Source: Anaerolineae bacterium (GTDB taxonomy: Bacteria > Pseudomonadota > Alphaproteobacteria > DSM-16000 > Inquilinaceae). Taken from it: a DNA stretch of 46,674 bases. The DNA lies in the NCBI GenBank assembly GCA_028285185.1, contig JANQQD010000116.1, positions 1 to 46,674 on the forward strand, written 5' to 3'. The notes under the pieces are model-generated. The model searched no databases. It saw nothing but the letters and a program-made list of their open reading frames with translations, and was not told the DNA's origin. The position numbers were made by a program, and so were the translations under genes. Positions 9,450 through 21,400 of the stretch are shown piece by piece; the first letter of the stretch is position 1; every line of letters starts with the position of its first letter.

Positions 9450-12400
9450 CTATCCGACGGTCACCACAGCCGTGGTGTTGTTCTCGTCCACGTAGACCTG
9501 CACCTGATCGCCGGTGGAGACGGCCTCGATCGTGGCGATCTGCTGGGCGCCGGAGAAGTCGCCAGCCGTGGTCGTCACCTCGACAGATCCGTCATCGGAG
9601 TCGATCCGGACATAGTCATCGATGTCGAACAGCGGATCGCCGGTATCGACGCCCTCCAGTAGCGCCGCCAGATCCAGCGTATCGGTGAACGGATCCGGAT
9701 CGTTCAGGAAGTCGAAGCCCCGGATGCTGTCGACGCCCAACTCGTCGGCGCCATAGATCATCACGTCGTCACCGCTGCCGCCGATCAGGATGTCGTCACC
9801 GCTGCCGCCGATCAGGATGTCGTCACCGGCACCGCCATTCAGCAGATCGTTGCCGAACGCCTGGCCGAAGCTGGCGGAGAGCACCGTGCCGGAGTCTCCG
9901 GTGAGCGAGATATCGTCGAAGCCGATCTGGATCTCCTCCGTGCTGATCGTCTTGCGGCTGAGGAATCCACCGAAGACGATCGTGTGGTCACCGGCCGCCA
10001 GAGACCCGAGGTTCAACGTCTCGGTCACCCAACCGCTGTCGAAGTCGCTGCCGTTGGTTCCCGGGTTGAAGGCGATCTGCGTTTCCACGCCGTCGACGCT
10101 GACCAGCACCTCACCATCTTCGCCGGCGTCGAACTCCCCAGGCATCTGGAACCGGTAGCTGAAGGTGAGCGTCGCGTTGTTGAGCGCGTCGGTGAGCGAG
10201 ACCGTCGTGGACCAACCGCCAGACATGTCGTCGATGTCGTCGTTGTCGACATTGCCCAGGATCACCAGCAGGCTGCCCGGGGCCGCGTCGCCATCCGTCG
10301 TGTCCAGCGCGCCGTCCGCATAGATGGGCTGGTTGGTCGCGCGGAACGCGTCATCGACGAAAGTGAACCCGGCCGTCGGCGAGACCGACTGCTCCGGATC
10401 GCCAAACAGCACGTCGTTTCCATCCAGCCCGAACAGCGTGTCGTCGCCGATGCCGCCGATTAGAACGTCGTCGCCCGCCGTGCCCCGGATGATATGTCCG
10501 GTGCCGACGCCTGCCGGTTCGACCTGGTCGCTCGACGGCCCGGCGACCTGCACGGCCTCAAGCCCGAAGGTGTTGCCGTCGGTCGCATCGACCACGAAGT
10601 CGAAGCTGCCGTCGTCATCGACATCGCCCAAGAGGAAGGCCATCCGCAGTTCCGCCCCCGGGCCGGAGCCCAGCGTCGGCGCGCCGCCCGTCGCGATAGC
10701 CGAGACGTCGACCTCGGTCGGGTCGGACGGGTCCGCGCTGAAGATAATCCAGCCCTGGCCGGCGAAGGGGCTGTCGGCCGGCGCGGATACCGCCAACTCG
10801 GCAATCCCGTCGCCGTTCAGATCGGCGACCGCCTGCACATCCAATCCGTCTGCGCTGATCAGCAGAACACCCGCCGCTGCCGCGAGGTCGAGCCGCGCCT
10901 GGCCCTGCACCCGCGGGCCTTCGCCGCTGGCGATGAAGCCGCGATCGAAGTCGTCGAGACGCTCGTTGGAGCCGGCGACACTGTCGATGCTGCCATTGGT
11001 GCCCAGTTCGTCCAGCTTGATCACCAGATCGGCACTGTCTTGGTCGCCGTCCTGGTCTTCGATCGTGTAGGTGAAGACCTCCTGCGGCACGGCGAATTCC
11101 ACCGCCTCCACCGAGTGCAAGATGAAGGACGAGTTGCCGAACTCATCCGGGAAGCCGAATTCCGGATCGAAGAGCTGCGGCGAGTCCAGCGTCACCTCGA
11201 AGATCTGCACGGGGCCGGTGAAGCCGCCCGCCGGCTGCACCTCGGTCGTCGCCAGCTCTTCCTGCGTGATGCGGTAGATCCCCGGGTCGAGGCTGTTGGG
11301 GTCGCCCGGCGTGCCGATGCCTTCGAAGTTGCCGACGAAGGTCACCAGGTTGCCATCGGCGTCGACACCGCGGACCGTCCACCGCACCTGCCGCGGATCG
11401 TCGGCCGGCATATCGGCCAGCTCGAAGGTTATGCGCTCCACCGGATCGCTGAACTCAACCAGCAGGCCTTCCTGGTTGAACACCTTGTCCGTGGCGGACT
11501 CCGTGGCCACGCCGATGCCGCCTTGATCCTCCTCGAAGAAGGTCAGCGTCGGATTGGTGCTGCCGTCGATGTCGAGCGCGGTGATCGTGATGGCAGGGCC
11601 CGTGCCGCCGTCGAAGGTGAAGCTCAGCTCACCCTCCCAGGGCCGCGGATCGGTGGTGAAGTCTTCCGTCTCGAACAGCACCGTTTCGCGGACCGACGGC
11701 GGCGAGGTGTAGGTGTAGTCTCCGGCCTGCCCGCCCGAACCGGTCACCATCACGAACTCGATCGTGCCGCCGGCATCCGTATCGAAGGTCAGCACCTGGG
11801 TTGCGGCGTCGAAGCTGAAGGTCAGCGGCACGCCATCGGGGTTGCTGACGTCGACACCATCGCCGGCGGCGTTCAGCGTGAACGTCACCGTGGACGGCGG
11901 CAGCGCCGGGTCGACTGGGTTTTCGAAGTCGTGCGCGACCGCCCGGATGATGGCTGGCGCGTCGCCCTCGTTGTCCTTGGCCAGACCGTCGTCCTGCGGA
12001 TCGTCCAGCGGCTGCAGCGGATTGGTCAGCCCCCGCAGCAGCGGGTCGAGATCGGGATCGATGCCGGTGATGACATTGCCCATGGTCGGGAAGCCGCCGG
12101 CAATCGCCTTGTCGCAGTCGTCGATGGCATCGGGCAGAGCGTCGAGATCGATCGTGAAGGTGAAGGCCTCCGTGATCTCGTTGTCCGACGTGTCCGGCTC
12201 CTGCCCGCTTGCCGGCACCGTGCCTTCCGGGGTGTTCGCTTCGCGCGTGGTCGTCGTGACCGTCACGTCGAACTCGCCGTCGAAGCCACCGGGAACGGTC
12301 GCCTGCAGCAGCGAGATGATCTCCTGCTGCGCTGCCAGCGTGCTGCCCGTGACGGTCCATTCCGACGGCCCGGTCTGGGTCAGCGTGCCGCCTTCCACCG

Positions 12401-15400
12401 GTGTTGCCGAAAGCGTCAGCTCGATCAACGGATCGCTGACGGTGACCACGATTTCCGTGATCGCTTCCGATCCCGGCGCGCCGTCCTCTGCCAGATCGCT
12501 GTCCACCGGCGCCGGCTGGCCGAAGCCGCTGTCGGCAAGCGTGAGCGTGAGGTTCAGCGCGACTGTCTGCTCAAGCTCGGATTCCGGCACGAACTGATCG
12601 CTGCCGTTCACCTGCGCCTGGGCATCCAGTACGGCGTCAACCACGATGCTGCCCGCGTTGGTGCCGGTGGCCGTCAGCGTGGCATCGACCGCGTCCCGGG
12701 CGGTGGCGCTGAGCGTCAGGCCGGTCAGATCGACATCCGTGTCGGCCGGGGGCGTCACTTCGATGGCCTGGCTGAAGGTCGTCGGCTCGAAGCCCGCATT
12801 GAAGGTGATGGTCAGCGTCGTGCCGTCGAAGGCCGCACTACCGGTGGCGCCGAGCGCCAGGTTCAGGGCGGTTGTGTCAACGTCCCAGCCCGGCGTGAAG
12901 CCGTCGATCACGATCTCAGTCAAGAGATCTGTGTTGACGTCGTTGACCTGGGCTTCGAGCAGCAGCTCGGTCTCGGTGTCTTCCTTCACGATCGGCTGCC
13001 CGCCGTTCAGCGTCAGATCGACATTCGGCGGCTCGATGAACGTCTCCACGGTGAAGACGACGTTGAACGTCTTGAAGGCCTGGTTGTCGGTCGGATCGGG
13101 CTCTTGCCCACTGGCCGGTGCGGAGCCCTCTGGCGTGTTGGCCTCCGACGTGATCGTGTCGATCTGCACGGTGAAGTTGCCGCTGAAGGTGCCCGGGATC
13201 TCCGCCTGCAACAGCGAGATGATCTCTTGCTGCGCCGCCAGGGTCGGCCCGGTGACGATGCCGGTCGCCGGATCAAAGGTCCCGCCCAAAGTCGGCGCTC
13301 CGGATAGCGACAGAACGATCGACGGGTCGCTGACCGTCACCACGAGTTCTGTGATGGCCTCCGAACCGTCGGTGTCGGCATCGGTCGTGTCGTTGGGCTG
13401 CAGCGGATCCGTCGCCTCGTTGCGCACCAGATCGAGACTCAGGCCCAGATCTTCGAAGATCGTCGACCCGGTTGCCTGGATCGTCGAGCCGTCGCCATCG
13501 ATCTCCGCCCGCTGATCGATGATGGCATCGACCACGATGTCGACATTCGTGCTGCTGTCTTGCGTCAGGCTCGGCGTGGTGCGATCGCGCGCCGAGGCCG
13601 TGAGCGTCATGTCGCTGAGGTCGACGTCGGTGTCCTCAGGCGGCGTGACGATCAGGTCGGCGGAGAAGGTCTCCTGCCCCGGCTCCAACACGATCGTCAT
13701 CGTGGTGCCATCGAAGGTCGCACTCGTGACTTCGGCCAGGGACTCCAGCGCCGTCGTGTCCACATCCCAGCCGGCCGTGAAGCCTTCGAGCGTGATGACG
13801 GTCAGCTCGTCCGTCGCGTCAGCCGCACTGGCCTGCAGCGACAGCGCCGTCGTCGTGTCTTCCTTCACGATCGGGTCGCCACCCTGCAAGGTCAGCGACA
13901 CCGCGGGCGGGCCGACATCGTCGCCCACCTCGACCGTTACCGAGAAGCTGCCGTCTGCGCTGTTGTTGGTCAGGTCGAACTCACCATCGCCGGCAAGCTG
14001 CTCGGCCGTGACCGTGTTGACCGTTACCTGGAAGCCGCCGCTGAATTCGCCCGGCACAGTGGCCTGCAAGAGCGAGATCACTTCCTGCTGCGCGGCCAGC
14101 GTGGCACCGGTCACGACGCCCGTGGCGGGATTGAAGGTGCCACCCAGCGTCGGCGCGCCCGAGAGCGACAGCGTGATCGCCGGGTCGTCCACCGTTACGA
14201 CGATGCTGGTGATGGACTCCGACCCCGGTGCGCCGGCATCGGCCTGGTCGCTGTCCACCGCACCCGGCTGTCCAAAGCCGGCATCGGCCAGCGACAGCGT
14301 CAGGTTCAGCGCGACATCGCGCGGCGTCAGGCTCTCCGCCAGCGTCTGATCGCTCCCGTCGACCTGCGCCTGGCCGTCCAGAACCGCATCGACTACCAGA
14401 TCGGTCGTGCTCGTCCCCGTTGCCGTCAGTGTCGGGTCGGCGATGTCCTGCGCCGTCGCGCTCAACACCAGGCCGGTCAGGTCGACGTCGGTTTCCGCCG
14501 GTGGCGTGATCGTCACCGGCACGCTGAAGCTCTGCGTCGGTGGCGTCAGCGTGATCGTCAGCGTCGTACCGTCGAAGCCAGCCAAGCCGGCGCCGCCAAG
14601 ATCGATGTTCAGCTGCACCAGATCGATCGTCCAGCCGGGGGTGAAGCCTGTCACCTCCACCACCGTCAGCTCGTCCGTGGCGCTGACCGTGCTGGCCGAC
14701 AGCGTCAGGGTTTCGGCCGTATCTTCAGAGAAGCCGTCGACACCGCCGGGGAACGCCAGGTCCACATTCGGGTCGTCGACACCGGTCTGCACCCGCAGCG
14801 TGAAGTCGCTGTCGTTCGTGACCGTGTTGTCCGCTGTATCCTCGAAGTCCCCAGCCGGCGCGGTGTCTGTGGTCGTGGTCGAAACGGACACGCCGATATC
14901 GCCGTCTTCATTGCCCGGCACCGTCACCTCAAGACGGTCCAGCACGGCCTGCACATCGGCCTCGACCGTCGCCGGGTCAACCGATGCCACGATGATCGTC
15001 GCGGTCTGACCGTCGGGCGAGATGTCCAGCGTGACACCCGGCGGCAGCGCCCCCACGCCGCCATCGGTCAGCGTCGGCAAGATGGAGAACCCGGCCGGGT
15101 TCAGCGACACGACCATGGTCAGCGTTTCCGAGCCGTCCTGATCGCCGTTGCCGTCCACCGCGTCCTGCCCGAACCCGGCGTCGCTCAGGATCACGTCGAG
15201 GTTCAGCTCGCCTGCCAGCGACAGGCTCCGCGTCGTCGCCTCGGTGTCAACCACCTTCAGCGCCAGACCATCGACATCCGCCTGCTCGTCCAGCACGGCG
15301 TCGAGCTGCACTGTGGCGCCATTCGTCGCCTCGGCCGTCAGCGTGTTGTCGCTCAGGTCGCGTGTGCCGGCCGTCAGTGTCAGCCCGGTCAGGTCGGCAT

Positions 15401-18400
15401 CGCTATCGGACGGTGGGATGAAGATCACGTCCTGCGCGAAGTCCTGCACCGGCGTGCCGCCCGTGAACTCGATGCGCAAGACGCCGGCCGTGAACGTCAC
15501 CGCCGCGACACCCGCCAGCGCCGTCTGCAGCGCCGCCAGGTCGATCGACCAGCCGCCGTCGATGCCGGCCACCTCAACGAAGGTCAGTTCGTCGGAGAAG
15601 TCGGAGACCGCGGCACGCAGCTCCACGCCCTGTGCCGTGTCTTCGTCCAGCGTGGCCAACCCGCCCGGTGGGCCCAGCTCAACAGTCGGCGGCTCCACGC
15701 CGTCATCCACCTCCACCTCGAACTCGAAGGTGCGCGTGACCGTGTTGTCGCTTTCGTCCGGCTCAAGCCCGCTCGCAGGCACGGTGCCTTCCGGCGTGTT
15801 GGCCTCTTGCGTCGTCGGCGTCACCGACACGGTGAACGTACCGGCGAACTGCGGCGGCACCGTCGCCTGCAGCAGCGAGATGATCTCCTGGTAAGCCGCC
15901 ACGCTGTCGGCGGAGATGATGCCGGTGACCGGATCGAAGGTGCCGCCGAGGGTCGGCGTACCGGACAGCGACAGCGTCACTTCGGGATCATCCACGGTCA
16001 CGATGATCGTGGTGATCTCTTCCGACCCGTCGTCATCGGGCGCGTCGGCGAAGGCGAAGTTGCTGCTCTCCAGATCCAGCGCCAGGTTCAGCGACACCGT
16101 CTGCGCCGCTGTGGACTCGCCGATATCGAGCGGCGAGGTCTGCTCCACGATCGCCTGCTCGTCCAGAACCGCATCGACGATGATGCTGCTGGAATTGGTG
16201 CCGGTCGCGGTCAGCGTCGCGTCCACCGCGTCGCGGGCGGTGGAGCTGAGCGTGAGGCCGGTCAGGTCGACATCCGTATCCTCAGGCGGCGTCACCAGAA
16301 TGGTCTGGCTGAACGCTGTGGGCTCGAAGCCGGTGTTGAAGGTGATCGTCAGCGTGGTGCCGTCGAAGGCGGCCGAGCCTGTCGCGCCGAGCGCCGAGTT
16401 CAGTGCGACGGTGTTGACGTCCCATCCGGGCGTGAAACCGTCGACCACCAGCACCGCCAGCAGATCCGTGGCCGGGTCGTCGACCTGGGATTCCAGCAGC
16501 AGCGCGGTTTCGGTGTCTTCCTTCACCAGCGCCTGGTCGCCGTCCAGCGTCAGGTCGATATCCGGCGGCTGGATGTCGGTTTCCACCGTGTAGACGACGT
16601 TGAAGGTCTTCGCGACCTGGTTGTCCGTCGGGTCGGGCTCGCCGCCACTTGCAGGCTCCGCGCCCTGCGGCGTGTTGGCCTCAGACGTCAGCGTGTCGAT
16701 CTGGACCGTGAAGTTCCCGCTGAAGGTGCTGGGGATGGTCGCCTGCAACGCCTCGATGATGGCCTGCTGGGTCGCCAGATCCGGCGCGGTGATGATGCCG
16801 GAATTGCTGTCGAACGTGCCGCCGCCAAGCTCGAAGATGCCGCTGCCGGGCGGGTTCTCGGTGCCGCCGGCCAGCGAGAGCACGATGCCGGGCTCGCTGA
16901 TGCTGACCACCAGATCGATGATGGCCTCCGACCCGTCGGTATCGTCGTCCGTCGTGTCATTGGGCTGCGGGAAGTCGCCGGCATCCGTGCGCACGAGATC
17001 CAGCGTGAGGCCGAGATCCTGCAAGATCACGGACCCCGTGGCCTCGATAACCGTGCCCGAGGCGTCGATCTCCGCCCGCTCGTCCAGGACGGCGTCGACG
17101 ACGATGGTCGCCGCCACCGTGGCGCTGTCCGTCAGGGTCGGGGTCGACACGTCGCGCGCAGTAACGCTCAGGCTCAGGCTGTCCAGATCGACATCGGTGT
17201 CTTCCGGCGGCGTGACGATCAGGTCGCCCGTGAAGCTCTCCTGACCCGCCTCCAGCGCAATCGTCAGCGTGGTGCCGTCGAAGGTGGCGCTGGTGACCCC
17301 GGCCAGTGCTTCCAGCGCGGTCGTGTCGACATCCCAGCCCGCCGTGAACCCGTCGATCACGATCTCGACCAGTTCGTCCGTAGCATCAGCCGCGTCCGCC
17401 TGCAGCGTCAGCGTCGTGGTGGTGTCTTCCTTCACCACCGGATCGCGGCCGTCGAGCGTCAGCGAGATCGTCGGCGGGCCGACATCGTCGCCCACCTCGA
17501 TGGTGAACGAGAAGCTGCCCGCAGCACTGTTGTTCGTCAGGTCCGTCTCAGTGTCGCCGGCCAGCTGCTCTGCGGTAACGGTATCGACCGTCACCTCGAT
17601 GGCACCGCTGAAATCGGCTGGGACCGTGGCCTGCAGCAGCGACAAAACTTCTTGCTGTGCGGCCAGCGTTGCGCCCGTGACGATGCCCGTTACCGGATCG
17701 AACGTGCCGCCCAGGCCCGGGGTACCGGACAGGGACAGCGCGATCGCCGGGTTGTCGACCGTGACGACGATGCTCGAGATGGACTCCGAGCCCGGAGCCC
17801 CGGAGTCCGCCTGGTCGCTATCGACCGCACCCGGCTGGCCGAAGCCGGCGTCGGCCAGCGACAGGGTCAGGTTCAGTGGCACGTCACGCGCTGCCGCGCT
17901 CTCGTCCAGCGTCTGGTCGACGCCGTCCACCTGCGCCTGGGCGTCCAGCACCGCGTCGACCGCCAGATCGGCGGTGCCGGTGCCTGTGGCCGTCAAGGTC
18001 GGATCGGCGATGTCCCGCGCCGTCGCGCTCAGCGCCAGACCGGTCAGGTCAACATCGCTGTCGGCCGGCGGCGTGATCGTGACCGGCACGCTCAGGCTTT
18101 GCAGTGACGCCGTCAGCGTGATCGTCAGCGTCGTTCCATCGAAGGTCGCGGACCCGTCGCTGCCGAAAGCCGTGTTCAACGCGGCAACGTCGATCGCCCA
18201 ACCCGCCGTGAAGCCGTCGACGACGACCGTGGTCAGTTCATCGGTATCGCTGACTGTGCTGGCGGTGAGCGTCAGCGTCTCGGCCGTGTCTTCGGAGAAG
18301 CCCTCGACGCCCGCGGGGAAGGCCAGCGCCACGTTCGGCTCGGTCACGCCGGTCTCTACCCGCAGCGTGAAGTCGCTGGTGTTCGTGACCGTGTTGTCCG

Positions 18401-21400
18401 ACGTCTCCTCAAAATCGCCGGCCGGCGCGTTGTCAGTCGTGGTCGTTTCGACGGTCACGCCGATATCGCCAGTCTCATTACCGGGCACCGTGACCTGCAG
18501 GCGCTCCAACACCGTCTGCACATCGGCCTCGACCGTCGCGGGATCGACCGATGCGACGGTGATCGTGGCCGACTGTCCGTCCACTGCGATGTCCAGGGTG
18601 ACGCCCGTCGGCAGCGAGCCGACGCCACCGTCCACCAGCGTCGGCAGCGTTGCGAACCCGGTCGGGTTCAGCGTCAGCACCATGGTCAGTGATTCAGAGC
18701 CGTCCAGATCGCCGTCGCCATCGACGGCGTCCTGACCGAACCCAGCGTCGCTCAGCACCACATCCAGGTTCAACTCATCCGCCAAAGAGACCTGTCGGGT
18801 CGCCGCTTCGGTATCGACAACGCGCAGGGCGTCCCCGTCGACATCCGCCTGCTCGTCCAGAACGGCATCAAGCTGGACCGCGGCGCCGTTGGTGGCCTCG
18901 GCCGTCAGCGTGCCGTCACTCAGATCCGCGGTGCCCGCGGTCAACGTCAGGCCGGTCAGATCGCCATCGGCGTCGGACGGCGGGATGAAGGTCACGTCCT
19001 GTGCGAAGGTCTGTACCGTCGTCGCGCCGGTGAACTCGATGCGCAGCACTCCCGTGCCGCTGTCGAAAGTGACGTTGGCGACGCCGTCCAGCGCTGTCTG
19101 CAGCGCCGCGTCATCCACCGACCAACCACCGTTGATGCCCGAGATCTCGATGAAGGTGAGTTCGTCAGAGAAGTCGGACACCTCCGCCCGTAGCTCGACG
19201 CCCTGGGCCGTGTCTTCGTCCAGGGTCGCCAGCCCGCCCGGCGGGCCCAGTTCCACGGTCGGCGGCTCGACGCCGTCGTCTACCTCGACCTCGAACAGGA
19301 AGTCGCGGGTGACCGTATTGTCCGTCTCGTCCGGCTCTTGCCCGCTGGCCGGCACTGTGCCTTCCGGCGTATTGGCCTCAGCCCGCGTCGGACGCACGGC
19401 CACGGTGAAGGTGCCGGAGAATTCGGGCGGTACGGTCGCCTGCATCGCCTCGATGATCAGGCTGAAGGCTGTGAAGTCCGGTGCCGTCACCTCTCCGGTA
19501 TTGCTGTCGAAGGTACCGCCGGCAAAGGTGAAGACGCCTGCCGGGCCTTCAACGCCGCCCGACAGCGACAGCGTGATATCGGGGTTGTCGACCGTCACCT
19601 GGATGCCGGTGATGGCTTCAGAACCGTCGCCGTCTTCATTGCCTAGCGATGCGAACGGGAAGTCGCTGGAGGCCAGATCCAGCGTCAGGTTCAGCGCAAC
19701 AGTCTGCGCTGTCGTCGACTCCGAGAGATCGATCGGCGCCGTCTGCAGCACGATCGCCTGTTCGTCCAGCACCGCGTCGACGACGATCTCGGCATCGCTG
19801 GTGCCGTCGGCGGTGAGTGTGGGCACAGCGGCGTCGCGTGCCGAAGCAGTGATGGTCAGATCTGTCAGGTCGACATCCGTGTCCTCAGGTGGAGTGACGA
19901 ACAGCGGGCCTTCGAACGACGTCACACCGTCTTCGAACACGATCTGAAGCTGGCCCGGCGTTCCGCCGGCGGCCGGCGTGAAGGTGGCGCTCGCCACCTC
20001 CGGCTGCGCCGTCAGGGCGTTGATCGCAGCCGCATCGATGTTCCAGCCTTCGGTGAAGCCGTCGATCACCAGCGTCGTCAGCACATCGGATGACGGATCG
20101 GCGGCATCGGCCGTCAAGGTCAACTCGGTGCGCGTGTCTTCCTTCACAACCGCCTGATCGCCGTCGAGCGTTAGCGCGGCCGTGGGCGGGCCGACATCGG
20201 CGTCCACCTCGATGGTGAAGCTGAAGGTCTCGTTGACCACGTTGTTGGAGAAGATGATCTCCGCCCCACTGGCGGGTGCCACGTCTTCTTCCGTCCGGGT
20301 GACGATCTGCACTGCGAAGTCACCGGCGAACCCGGCCGGGATCGTCGCCTGCAGCGCCGCGATGATCGCCTGCTGCCCGGCCAGGTCGGGCGCATCGATG
20401 ATGCCGGTGTTGCTGTCGAATGTGCCACTGCCGAGCGTGAAGATGCCGCTGCCCGGCGGTGTTTCAGCACCACCGGCCAGCGACAGCGTTATCGCCGGAT
20501 CGCTGGTGCGCGCGATCAGCGAACTGATGGACTCCGACCCATCGACATCGGGGCCGTCCGCATCCAGCGGCTGGGCAAAAGGTTGGACCGCATCCCGCGC
20601 GGTATCCTCAAGCGACAGGCTCAAGCCCAACGCGATCGTGCGGTCAGTGCCGGTGGCTTCCAGGTTCTGGCCGTCGCCATCCACCTGCGCGCGGGAGTCG
20701 AGCACGGCATCGACCACGATGGTCGCTGGCCCAGAACCGGTCGCCTGCAGCGTCGGCTCCGTCTTGTCCTGCGACGTGGCGCTCAGGGCAAGGCCGGACA
20801 GGTCGACATCGGTGTCGGCCGGCGGTGTGACCAGCAGCGTGCCGGTAAACGTCTCGGGCTCCGAGCCCGCGGTGAAGGTGATCACCAGGGCCTGCGTGCC
20901 GCCGCCGGTGTCTTCGAAGGTGACGGTGCCGTTGGCGCCCAGATCGGCTTCGATCTGAGAGGCGTCGAACACCCAGCCGGTGGTAGGCAGGCCGTCGATG
21001 CGGATCTCCGCCAATTCGTCCGACGGGTCGCTCACGGCGGCTTCCAGCGTCAGCTCATTCTCCGTGTCCTCGAACACGAAGGGCGGCTGGCCATCGCGCG
21101 TCAGCGTCACGTCCGGCGGCAGGACCTCATTCTCGACCTCCACGACGACGCTGAAGCTGCGCGTGGCGGTGTTGTTGGTGTCATCCGGTTCCACATCGCC
21201 GGCGACGGCGCTGGGCGTATCGGTCGACGTGGCCGTGACCGTCACCTCAAAGGCGTCGTCATAGCCACCGGGCACGGTCGCCTGCAGGGCGTCGACGATG
21301 AGCTGCTGTGTGGCCAGATCCGGCGCATCGATGATGCCGGTATTGCTGTCGAACGTGCCGCCGCCAAGCTCGAAGATCCCGCTATCCGCCGGGTTCTCCG

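Noticed and set aside
13560..18107. Plus-strand open frame of more than 1500 codons opposite the adhesin, with others such as 10494-13307
   Set aside because: It is rich in Arg, Gln, His and Gly in a way expected from the complement of GAC/GTC/ACC-rich repeats, has no domain, and its repeats follow those of the adhesin on the other strand.
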